64,000 bases of DNA from VAUL01 sp964603155 (GTDB taxonomy: Bacteria > Desulfobacterota > Desulfuromonadia > Desulfuromonadales > BM103). The stretch is from the NCBI GenBank assembly GCA_964603155.1, contig CAZRTZ010000004.1, positions 30,104 through 94,103 on the forward strand, in the 5' to 3' direction. Under the pieces are notes generated by a model, which was not told the origin of the DNA, did no database searches, and saw nothing but the letters and a program-made list of their open reading frames with translations. Of the stretch, positions 36,136 through 47,171 are shown piece after piece. How positions within the stretch are numbered: the stretch's first letter is position 1; every line of letters begins with the position of its first letter. The position numbers and the translations under genes were made by a program.

Positions 36136-36175
36136 AACGACGAAGGGGACAGCAGCAGCTGTCCCCTTCGTCGTT
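36136..36175. repeat. GGGGACAG-type hairpin repeat, copy 4
   Basis: Perfect 18-bp arms (36136-36153 and 36158-36175) around a four-base AGCA loop, with the AAGGGGACAGC core. It lies between the convergent sulfite reductase and kdsB, at the right-hand edge of the sulfur island, and could end both transcripts. Confidence 0.9.
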
Positions 36176-36205
36176 AAACGCCGCGCCGGCAATAGTCTTT
36201 ACACC

Positions 36206-36961
36206 TCACCCCGCACGCTTTTCAAGAAACTGCCGCACCCGTTCCAGATCTTCCGGCGTATCGACCCCCTGCGCTCCCATGGCCGTCTCGGCGACAAAGA
36301 TGCGCTGGCCGTGCTCGAGGGCGCGCAGTTGCTCGAGCTTTTCCTGTTCCTCCAGCGGCGTGGGCGCCAGCTGCGGAAAAGCCAGCAAAAAGTCACGGCG
36401 GTAGACGTAGAGGCCAACGTGCTTGGCCGTGGCCAGTTCACGCCAGCGGCTGGCAAGCTGGTCGGCGAAATCGCGCGGATACGGGATCGGCGCACGCGAA
36501 AAGTAGAGGGCAAAGCCGCGCTGGTCGGTGACCACCTTGACCACGTTGGGGTTGTGGAACTCCTCCAGCGACGTCAGCGGCGTCTTCAGGGTGCCCATCG
36601 GGATCGACGGGTCGTCGAGCAAGGGGTGGACCGCCGCCTCGATCATCAGGGGGTCGATGAGCGGTTCGTCTCCCTGGACGTTGACAACCAGCTCGCTGCC
36701 GAGCCCGGCGGCGACTTCGGCCAGGCGGTCGGTCCCGGTCGGATGGTCGGCACGGGTCATGACCGCCGTCCCGCCAAAAGCCTGCACAGCTTTGACGATG
36801 CGCTCGTCATCGGTCGCCACGATGACCTGGTCGATCAGGGCACAGCGGGCCGTTCCTTCGCAGACCCACTGGATCATCGGTTTGCCGCACAGATCGGCCA
36901 GGGGCTTGCCGGGAAAGCGGGTGGAGGCGTAGCGGGCGGGGATGACGGCGGTAACGCGCAT
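36206..36961 (-). CDS. kdsB: CMP-KDO synthetase
   Basis: KdsB activates KDO with CTP. The 251-residue protein has VIPARYASTRFPGKPLADLCGKPMIQWV (residues 6-33), the nucleotide-binding VIVATDDERI, VNVQGDEPLI with the metal-binding Asp and the YFSRAPIPY segment. It completes the KDO set with kdsA, kdsC and kdsD in the same window. It ends 87 bases from the end of the sulfur island. Confidence 0.96.
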   Translation of the reverse strand: MRVTAVIPARYASTRFPGKPLADLCGKPMIQWVCEGTARCALIDQVIVATDDERIVKAVQAFGGTAVMTRADHPTGTDRLAEVAAGLGSELVVNVQGDEPLIDPLMIEAAVHPLLDDPSIPMGTLKTPLTSLEEFHNPNVVKVVTDQRGFALYFSRAPIPYPRDFADQLASRWRELATAKHVGLYVYRRDFLLAFPQLAPTPLEEQEKLEQLRALEHGQRIFVAETAMGAQGVDTPEDLERVRQFLEKRAG

Positions 36962-37058
36962 GGCAGGGCTCCTCGGGAGAACTGCGCGCCAAGGTAGGGG
37001 AAACTTCGGGGAGAGTCAAGGCGGGCGGCGGCAGCGACTCCGCCGCCCGTTGCACTTT

Positions 37059-37298
37059 TTAGATGCGCCGGTGCCTGTCCTCGATGTTCCTGACCATCTG
37101 CTCGAGGGCAGCGACGTCGCAGCCGCTGCTCCCGGTGTCCGTCAGCACAGCCACCACATCGTGCAGTTCCAGCCCGAGGTGCTTGTAGTGCAGACGGTTG
37201 ACACCGATGGCATGCAACCGTTCCGCAAGCAGCGGCGGGATGGTCTGCTGCTCCCGGGCCTGACTGGCAACCTGGCAAATCTGCGCAAATACCGGCAT
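37059..37298 (-). CDS. Small conserved-looking hypothetical protein (79 aa)
   Basis: The ATG at 37298 has a strong GGAGGAG ribosome-binding site, and codon use matches the neighbours, so I take it as real. The product begins MPVFAQICQVASQAREQQTIPPLL and ends EQMVRNIEDRHRRI; it is soluble, with no membrane segment and one isolated CysCys-free pair (Cys8, Cys60). I do not recognise a domain. It is 53 bases after carB and in the same orientation, so probably co-transcribed. Confidence 0.6.
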   Translation of the reverse strand: MPVFAQICQVASQAREQQTIPPLLAERLHAIGVNRLHYKHLGLELHDVVAVLTDTGSSGCDVAALEQMVRNIEDRHRRI

Positions 37299-37351
37299 GT
37301 CACTCCTCCAGTTCTCGTGATGACGGCCTGCGGGGCTGGCCCCGCACCCGG

Positions 37352-40552
<3,201 letters not shown>

Positions 40553-40714
40553 GGTCTTTCCTCCCGGCGGCAGTTATGGCCTGCAATTCGGGCGAATATG
40601 ACAAAAAAGCCCAGGGGCGCGCAATATAATTTTGAGCAACTCACAGAGTAGTCAAATAACATCTTTGCTGTCTGATTTCACTTTTACTACACATGACTGG
40701 CCGGTGCCGAGATC

Positions 40715-40742
40715 TTGACAAATGGCCCGCAGATGGTAATTT
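40715..40742 (+). promoter_or_regulatory. Promoter of ferritin-like gene
   Basis: TTGACA (40715-40720), 16 bases, then TAATTT (40737-40742), 41 bases before the start codon. The motif AACTAAGT directly after the -10 is the inverse of the repeated motif at the cysH promoter, a possible operator. Confidence 0.6.
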
Positions 40743-40782
40743 CAACTAAGTGATTTCACATCGGTGCGAGCGGGAGGTTCTC

Positions 40783-41286
40783 ATGGGCAGCAAAGGGCGG
40801 GAGATTGTCGGGCTGAATGTCAACGAGCTGGTCATGCTGCTGCGCAAGGCGTTCGCCGACGAATGGCTGGCCTACTACCAGTACTGGCTGGGTGCGAAGG
40901 TGTGCAAGGGGCCGATGAAAGAGGCGGTGATCGCCGAACTCGAGTTGCATGCGACCGAGGAGCTGAACCACTCCCTGCTCCTCTCGACCCGCATCATCCA
41001 GCTGGGCGGTACGCCGGTCACCAACCCGCTGGACTGGTTCAAGCTGACCAACTGCGGCTACGACGCGCCCGACGACCCGTTCGTCAAAAACTTGCTGGAG
41101 CAGAACATCAAGGGGGAGCAGTGCGCTATCAGCACCTATCAGAAGTTGCTCGACCTGACCAAGGACAAGGATCCGGTCACTTACAACATCATTCTGACCA
41201 TCCTCGAGCAGGAAGTCGAACATGAAGAGGACCTGCAGGCCCTGCTGGAAGATTTCGAGCTGATGACCCGGGCGTTCCGGCAGTAG
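40783..41286 (+). CDS. Ferritin-like di-iron protein
   Basis: The 167-residue protein is all-helical with the ferritin/bacterioferritin carboxylate pattern: Glu27, Glu60 with His63 (ExxH), Glu112, and Glu144 with His147 (ExxH), enough for a di-iron site. It is distinct from Bfr and Dps in length and sequence and may be a DPS-like or other ferritin-like domain member, in iron storage or peroxide protection. The start is the ATG at 40783 after GGGAGG. Four bases separate it from the cysteine-cluster gene. Confidence 0.8.
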   Translation: MGSKGREIVGLNVNELVMLLRKAFADEWLAYYQYWLGAKVCKGPMKEAVIAELELHATEELNHSLLLSTRIIQLGGTPVTNPLDWFKLTNCGYDAPDDPFVKNLLEQNIKGEQCAISTYQKLLDLTKDKDPVTYNIILTILEQEVEHEEDLQALLEDFELMTRAFRQ

Positions 41287-41290
41287 ACCG

Positions 41291-41593
41291 ATGTTCCTGC
41301 TCGGCACCCATCGCGAGAAACGACGCGGCCTGCTTCTCGACCGGCCGCTCGACGATCCGCAGCGCTGCCGGGAATGCGACGGCGCCTGCTGTCGGGCCTT
41401 TCCGAGCGTGCCGGTTTCCTGGCAGGAGTACTGCCTCCTGCAGACACTTGGCGCGAAACGCCTGGAGTTCACCCTCGACGGCCGTTATCACCTGATCATC
41501 GAAAACAGCTGCGAATTTCTTGCTATTGGCCGCTGCACCATCTACCCGCACCGCCCCGACGTCTGCCGGCGCTTCTACTGCACCGAGCACTGA
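41291..41593 (+). CDS. YkgJ-like cysteine-cluster protein
   Basis: The 100-residue protein has eight conserved cysteines: CRECDGACC near residues 26-34, then a C-terminal set in ENSCEFLAIGRCTIYPHRPDVCRRFYC. This is the pattern of YkgJ/UPF0153 proteins, which probably bind zinc or an Fe-S cluster; the exact role is unknown. It is translated from the same message as the ferritin-like gene, suggesting a role in iron or metal handling. Confidence 0.8.
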   Translation: MFLLGTHREKRRGLLLDRPLDDPQRCRECDGACCRAFPSVPVSWQEYCLLQTLGAKRLEFTLDGRYHLIIENSCEFLAIGRCTIYPHRPDVCRRFYCTEH

Positions 41594-41626
41594 AACCTCC
41601 ACCCCCCAACCCGAAGAAGGTCGTCA

Positions 41627-42034
41627 ATGTCCCTTGATCCGTGCCAACCGGCCTCCCCCTGGAAGCGACTGCTGGCTTTCGCGCTCGACCTCCCCGTACT
41701 CCTGGTTGCCGGCTTCGCGGCACGGGCCATCTCTGAACAACTGGCAGGAACCGAGTATCTTGTCGGCTGGATTTATTTTGCCGCCATGGAGAGTTCAGCG
41801 CTGCAGGCCACCCCCGGAAAGAAATTGCTCTCCATGAAGGTCGCCGATGCGGAAGGGAGCCGCGTGAGTTTCGGGAAGGCGAGCTATCGCTACCTGCTCA
41901 AGCTCGTTACCGTAATTTCGCTCGGTGCCGGCTTCGCCATGGCCTTTTTCACCGAGAAAAAACAGGCCTTCCACGATTACGTGTCGGGCTGCATCGTATG
42001 GGATACCGCTACGATCAAAAACAGCGGCGAATGA
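41627..42034 (+). CDS. RDD-family membrane protein
   Basis: The 135-residue protein has an RDD domain: KRLLAFALDLPVLLVAGF, a second helix, ATPGKKLLSMKVADAEGSRVSFGKASYRYLLKLVTVISL, and a third helix. RDD proteins have three membrane segments; the function is unknown, transport or sodium-related roles have been proposed. Its stop abuts the stop of kup on the other strand with no base between them. Confidence 0.85.
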   Translation: MSLDPCQPASPWKRLLAFALDLPVLLVAGFAARAISEQLAGTEYLVGWIYFAAMESSALQATPGKKLLSMKVADAEGSRVSFGKASYRYLLKLVTVISLGAGFAMAFFTEKKQAFHDYVSGCIVWDTATIKNSGE

Positions 42035-43912
42035 CTACATTTCCACCCGCGTCACCACCCCTTGCAGCTTGCTGGCCGGCAACTGGTTGAACTGCACGAA
42101 GTTCGGCGTGAGCTTCTTGAGCAGGGCAAAGAGCCGCCAGACTGGATTGCCGGTCCTGATATCCTCGATGCCATAAAAGATCACCTTCTCGCGGATGCCG
42201 TTGTCGCGCAGAATCTGCTCGATGTTGAGCACCTCCATATACCCGGCGCGAATCTGGAACGACTCCAGCCCGGGATCAATCTCCTCCATACAGGTAAAGA
42301 CACCAAACGGGTCATCGGTACGGACGATGGCGGCAAAGACGTTACGTTCGTAGACAATGTTGCTGCGCAGCATGCAGTGGATCACGTAAGGGGGGACAAC
42401 CGGCGCCTCACGGGTAAAGAACAGCCCGGTGCCCGGGATGCGGGCCCGCGCGTAGATCTGCCGGAAACTGGTCAGGAAGGTCTCAAGATCAAGGGGCTTC
42501 AGTGCCTGGTAGAGGGCACGCTGCCCATACGTCCACAAAAGGATGGTCAACAATGGAATGGAGCCGAGGACCAATGACCAGTAACCGCCATAAGGAAGCT
42601 TGTGCAGGTTTGCCGCAAGGAAAACAAAATCGATCAGGGTGACGGCCAGGGCAATCGGTATCTTCCACTTCTTGGTGGTACGGGCGAAGATCATGGTCAT
42701 CATCACCCCGGTGATGGTCATGGTACCGGTGACCGCCAACCCGTAGGCCGCAGCCAGCTTCTCGGATTGCTGGAAAAGCAGCATGACAAAGATCACCAGT
42801 GCCAGCAGCAACCAGTTGACCGAGCCGATATAGATCTGCGACTTGAGATGGTCCGAGGTATAGCTGACCCTCATCAGCGGCAGAATCCGGGTCGTGATCC
42901 CCTGGTAGACGATAGAGTAGACCCCGCTGATCAGGGCCTGCGAAGCAATCACCGTGGCAGCAATGGTGAGGATAAGGAACGGTACGTAGAGTATCGGAGC
43001 CTCCCACTGCACCATGCCGAACAGGATGTTTTGCGCATCCGGGTGAAGGATGATGTAGGCGCCCTGCCCGAGATAGTTGATCAATAGCGCGACAAAAACG
43101 AAGTACCAGGCACGAATAATCGGTTTGCGCCCAAGGTGGCCCATGTCTGCATACAGGGCTTCGCCGCCGGTCGCGCAAAGGATCACCTCAGACAGGACCA
43201 GAAAACCGGCCAGACCGTTATTGATCAAAAATTCGATGGCATACCAGGGGCTCAGGGCCTTGAGCACTTCGGGATGGGCCGCAATCGAGATCCCGCCGGA
43301 GACCGTCAGGGACAGGAACCACAGGATCATCAGCGGCCCGAAGATCCTTGCCACCTTATCGGTTCCCTTGTACTGAAAAACAAACAGCCCGACGGCGATG
43401 GCGACGGCGATGGAGACGATGACTGTCTGCGAAAGCGATTCCAGGCCAGGGATCAAATGCATCCCTTCGACCGCGGAAAGAATCGAAATCGCCGGGGTAA
43501 TGATGCCGTCGCCGAGCAGCAGCGACACGCCGACATAGGAGAGGAAGGTGACAAAGGCCAGTTGCCGCCCAGGCTTGAGCATCCGCACCAGAATCTCGCG
43601 CAGCACGATGGTGCCCCCCTCGCCCTTGCGGCCGAGGCTCATCGCCAGCCAGGCGTATTCGACGCTGACCAGGGTGGTCAGTGTCCAGACAATCAGCGAG
43701 AGGATCCCGTAGACATTTTCGGCGGAGGGCTTGGTGAAGGCGACGATGACCGTCAGCGTATAGATGGGACTGGTGCCGATGTCGCCGAACACCAACCCCA
43801 TCGACTTGACGATGCCGCCCCAGAAAGACTCCGCATGATGTCGAGGGGACGAACTACCATAAGCACCCGATTCTTCCGAAACCTTCGGCTGCTGCTGCTG
43901 GAGTGACGACAT
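42035..43912 (-). CDS. kup: Kup-family potassium transporter
   Basis: The 625-residue transporter has about twelve membrane helices (residues ~30-460) and a soluble C-terminal domain. Family marks are LVFGDIGTSPIYTL near residue 40, GEGGTIVLREILV and LLGDGIITPAISILSAVEG. Kup is a low-affinity proton-coupled potassium uptake system. Length and layout are normal. It is transcribed alone or with the gene upstream. Confidence 0.95.
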   Translation of the reverse strand: MSSLQQQQPKVSEESGAYGSSSPRHHAESFWGGIVKSMGLVFGDIGTSPIYTLTVIVAFTKPSAENVYGILSLIVWTLTTLVSVEYAWLAMSLGRKGEGGTIVLREILVRMLKPGRQLAFVTFLSYVGVSLLLGDGIITPAISILSAVEGMHLIPGLESLSQTVIVSIAVAIAVGLFVFQYKGTDKVARIFGPLMILWFLSLTVSGGISIAAHPEVLKALSPWYAIEFLINNGLAGFLVLSEVILCATGGEALYADMGHLGRKPIIRAWYFVFVALLINYLGQGAYIILHPDAQNILFGMVQWEAPILYVPFLILTIAATVIASQALISGVYSIVYQGITTRILPLMRVSYTSDHLKSQIYIGSVNWLLLALVIFVMLLFQQSEKLAAAYGLAVTGTMTITGVMMTMIFARTTKKWKIPIALAVTLIDFVFLAANLHKLPYGGYWSLVLGSIPLLTILLWTYGQRALYQALKPLDLETFLTSFRQIYARARIPGTGLFFTREAPVVPPYVIHCMLRSNIVYERNVFAAIVRTDDPFGVFTCMEEIDPGLESFQIRAGYMEVLNIEQILRDNGIREKVIFYGIEDIRTGNPVWRLFALLKKLTPNFVQFNQLPASKLQGVVTRVEM

Positions 43913-43983
43913 AATGCATCCTTCATTGGCGCAATGAAGAGGACCGCCGCCTCGACCTGCCGGCCAGGGTCCGCCAAAAAGAC

Positions 43984-44014
43984 AACGCCGGCAAATGACC
44001 GGCGTTATCTTCTC
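43984..44014 (-). terminator. Terminator after hypothetical gene at 44064-44894
   Basis: Arms AACGCCGG (43984-43991) and CCGGCGTT (43999-44006) around a seven-base loop; on the minus strand GTCTTTTTGG follows the stem, which is 50 bases past the upstream gene's stop and before kup. Confidence 0.75.
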
Positions 44015-44063
44015 TGTTCGTTGTCAGACATGAGCCCGGGAAACCTGCGGGGCGCCGGCGCGC

Positions 44064-44894
44064 CTAGCCTTCCGCTTTTTCCCAGGCATGTGAAACTGCC
44101 GAAGGAAAGGGGTAGAGCAGTAGTTGGCTGCGGTCCGCCACATACAGGCCGCCTTCGGCCTTCTGATGATAGCCGATCCAGTGTTGGTAAGGGATCTGGT
44201 TCAGGCAATCTTCAAAGACAATGGACTTGGTCTTTTTCGTGGCATTTTCGAGGAGCTCCCGTTTGGCATCCTGGAAGCGGCTCTCAGCCGCCATGTGCAG
44301 CTCTTCATGGCCAAGTTCGGCGAACATCACCTGGCGGAAGATCTTCCCCGGGCGGTGGGTGGCATACCAGGCGTACTCGGCCGGCGTCAGGTTGGAGAGC
44401 ATGATAAACTGGACCGGGGCGACCACCATGTACAGGCGCGGCTTGCGCTGGGCCGGAGCCGGCTGACCGATGACGCGGGCGATTTCATCGCTGTCCATCC
44501 GCTCGTGGCAGTCATGGCTGGAGTAACTGGCCAACTGCTTCGGCGCACCCATGGCCAGCGATTCACCGCCGGTCTTGACCAGGCAGCAACCCCGGTAGGC
44601 GGAGAGCGGAACACAGTTGAAGGCATCGTTGGACAGGGCCGTCTTGGTCCGGCTGCCGGATTTGGCACCGGCCAGGGCTTGCACCGAATCGGCGCCGGGG
44701 TTACGCCAGCCACCCTCGTCAAGATAGGCAAAATCCGGTTTCTCCCCGTCGCAGGCCAGCTCCACCATGATGCTGCGGCCACGGAAATGCTTGCCGGAGC
44801 CGGGGCTGCGCCGTTTGGCCAGGCCGTCGACGCCGAGGTTGGTGGCGGTCACGTTGCCGTGGGGGAGCGTCATGATCAGTTGCGCTTGGCTCAT
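44064..44894 (-). CDS. Hypothetical protein, unrecognised family (276 aa)
   Basis: I do not recognise this protein. From the ATG at 44894 (AGGAG nine bases upstream) it begins MSQAQLIMTLPHGNVTATNLGVDGLAKRR and ends SHAWEKAEG. It has no signal peptide or membrane segment, six cysteines including CC in YRGCCLVKTGGESLAMG, His-rich patches SSHDCHERM and GHEELHM, and a C-terminal tract LYVADRSQLLLYPFP. Codon use resembles the neighbours. It has its own terminator. I see no catalytic motif and give no function. Confidence 0.75.
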   Translation of the reverse strand: MSQAQLIMTLPHGNVTATNLGVDGLAKRRSPGSGKHFRGRSIMVELACDGEKPDFAYLDEGGWRNPGADSVQALAGAKSGSRTKTALSNDAFNCVPLSAYRGCCLVKTGGESLAMGAPKQLASYSSHDCHERMDSDEIARVIGQPAPAQRKPRLYMVVAPVQFIMLSNLTPAEYAWYATHRPGKIFRQVMFAELGHEELHMAAESRFQDAKRELLENATKKTKSIVFEDCLNQIPYQHWIGYHQKAEGGLYVADRSQLLLYPFPSAVSHAWEKAEG

Positions 44895-44962
44895 GGATAT
44901 CATCTCCTTGGGTAGCGAATTCGCATCAGCAGGCCTGTATCATACAGGCAGCATACAGGGAA

Positions 44963-47020
44963 TTACAGTTTGCTCAAGAGCGGCACGATCAGCAGCGACA
45001 CGATGTTGATGATCTTGATCATCGGGTTGACCGCCGGGCCGGCGGTGTCCTTGTACGGGTCGCCGACGGTATCGCCGGTCACCGCGGCCTTGTGGGCTTC
45101 CCCACCCTTGCCACCGTGATAGCCGTCCTCGATATACTTCTTGGCATTGTCCCAGGCCCCACCGCCGGTGGTCATGGAGATGGCGACGAAGATACCGGTG
45201 ACGATCGAGCCGACGATCACCCCTCCCAGCGCCTGGGGCCCGAGGGTAAAGCCGACCACGATCGGTGCGGCGATCGGAATCAGGCCGGGGATGACCATCG
45301 ACTTGAGGGCCGACTTGGTGACGATATCGACGCAGGCCGCGTAGTCCGGCTTGCCGGTCCCTTCCATGATCCCCTTGATCTCCCGGAACTGGCGGCGGAC
45401 TTCCTCGACCACCGAACCGCCGGCGGTACCGACCGCCTCCATGCACAGGGCCGCGAAGTAATAGGGGAGCATGCCGCCGATGAACAGGCCGACGATGATA
45501 TAGGGATCAGACAGATCGAACGTGATCATCTTCCCGGCCATTTTCAGCTCATCGACATAGGAGGTGAAGAGAATCACCGCGGCCAGGCCCGCGGAACCGA
45601 TGGCGTAGCCCTTGGTGACCGCCTTGGTGGTATTACCCACGGCATCAAGCGGATCGGTGACGGCACGCACCGAGTCATCCAGTTCGGCCATCTCGGCGAT
45701 GCCACCGGCATTGTCGGTAATCGGCCCGTAGGCATCCATGGCCACGACAATGCCGGTCAGCGACAGCATCGACACCGCGGCAATGGCGATGCCATAAATC
45801 CCGGCGCACTGGAAGGCGACGATGATCCCCGCGGCAATGACCAGGATCGGCAGGGCGGTCGACTTCATGGAGATGCCCAAACCCGCGATGATGTTGGTGG
45901 CGTGGCCGGTGGTCGAGGCTTGGGCGATGTGCTTGACCGGACCGTACTCGGTGGCGGTGTAGTATTCGGTGATCCAGAAGATCGCGCCGGTAACCACCAG
46001 GCCGACCAGGGCGGCGACGAACAGGTTGCCGGCGCTGAACACCTGGCCGCTGGCGTTGGCCAGCCCCTGCGGGAACATGCTGGTGGTGATGAAGAAGAAG
46101 GCGCCCGCGGCGATGACCCCCGAGACGATCAGCCCCTTGTAAAGCGCGGGCATGATCTTGCGCGAGGCCGGCAGTTTGACGAAGAAGGTTGAGATGATCG
46201 AGGCGATGATGGACACGCCGCCGAGGATCAGCGGATAGGTCACCGCCGCGGCGTTGCCGCCGAAGGCGATGGCGCCGAGAAGCATGGCGGCGATCAGGGT
46301 GACCGCGTAGGTCTCGAACAGGTCGGCGGCCATCCCGGCGCAGTCGCCGACGTTGTCGCCGACGTTGTCGGCAATGACCGCCGGGTTGCGCGGGTCGTCC
46401 TCGGGGATCCCGGCTTCGACCTTGCCGACCAGGTCGGCGCCGACGTCGGCCCCCTTGGTGAAGATGCCGCCGCCGAGGCGGGCGAAGATCGAAATCAGCG
46501 AGCCACCGAAGCCGAGGCCGACCAGGGAGTTGCAGATGATCTTGACCTTCTCCGGGCCGGCCGGAACGATCTGGTCAAGAATGAAGTAGTAGCCGGCCAC
46601 GCCGAGCAGGCCCAGGCCGACGACCAGCATCCCGGTGATCGCCCCCCCGTTGAAGGCGACGCCGAGGGCCTTTTCCATCCCTGACTTGGCCGCCTCGGTG
46701 GTGCGGACGTTGGCGCGCACCGACACGAACATGCCGATGAAACCGGTCAGCCCGGAGAAGACCGCGCCGATCAGGAAGCCAACCGCCGTCTTGATCCCGA
46801 GGGAAGCGGCAAGCAGGACGAAGATCACCACGCCGACCAGGGCGATGATCTGGTACTGGCGCTTCATGTAGGCGCCGGCCCCTTCCTGGATGGCGGCGGC
46901 GATCTGCTGCATCCGCTCATTCCCCTGGGGGAGCCCCAGGATCCACTTGGCGGAGATGATGCCGTAGGCGATGGCGGCGAAGGCGCAGAACAGAGCGAAA
47001 GGAACTGCATATTGATGCAT
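44963..47020 (-). CDS. hppA: Membrane proton-translocating pyrophosphatase
   Basis: H+-PPase couples pyrophosphate hydrolysis to proton pumping. The 685-residue protein has about 16 membrane helices, the substrate motif DVGADLVGKVEAGIPEDDPRNPAVIADNVGDNVGDCAGM, and GNTTKAVTKG near residue 460. In the K+-dependent class the residue after GNTT is Ala; Lys, as here, predicts the K+-independent form. It has a good AGGAG before its ATG. It could save energy from biosynthetic pyrophosphate. Confidence 0.97.
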   Translation of the reverse strand: MHQYAVPFALFCAFAAIAYGIISAKWILGLPQGNERMQQIAAAIQEGAGAYMKRQYQIIALVGVVIFVLLAASLGIKTAVGFLIGAVFSGLTGFIGMFVSVRANVRTTEAAKSGMEKALGVAFNGGAITGMLVVGLGLLGVAGYYFILDQIVPAGPEKVKIICNSLVGLGFGGSLISIFARLGGGIFTKGADVGADLVGKVEAGIPEDDPRNPAVIADNVGDNVGDCAGMAADLFETYAVTLIAAMLLGAIAFGGNAAAVTYPLILGGVSIIASIISTFFVKLPASRKIMPALYKGLIVSGVIAAGAFFFITTSMFPQGLANASGQVFSAGNLFVAALVGLVVTGAIFWITEYYTATEYGPVKHIAQASTTGHATNIIAGLGISMKSTALPILVIAAGIIVAFQCAGIYGIAIAAVSMLSLTGIVVAMDAYGPITDNAGGIAEMAELDDSVRAVTDPLDAVGNTTKAVTKGYAIGSAGLAAVILFTSYVDELKMAGKMITFDLSDPYIIVGLFIGGMLPYYFAALCMEAVGTAGGSVVEEVRRQFREIKGIMEGTGKPDYAACVDIVTKSALKSMVIPGLIPIAAPIVVGFTLGPQALGGVIVGSIVTGIFVAISMTTGGGAWDNAKKYIEDGYHGGKGGEAHKAAVTGDTVGDPYKDTAGPAVNPMIKIINIVSLLIVPLLSKL

Positions 47021-47143
47021 GACAACAAACTCCTTTGAAACGTCAGTCGCAATGACAAGATTGCGTTATTTTTTTGTGGCGCGGCATATTAATGCGCAAC
47101 CTCGGTTGCCGTCCACAAAAATTTCCCTCATGTGCCAAGAAAA

Positions 47144-47163
47144 AAAGGAGCCAGCCCCCCTTT
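47144..47163 (-). terminator. Intrinsic terminator after recJ
   Basis: On the minus strand AAAGGGG pairs with CTCCTTT around a GGCTGG loop and is followed by TTTTC. It lies just past the recJ stop. Confidence 0.65.
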
Positions 47164-47171
47164 CACTCCCG

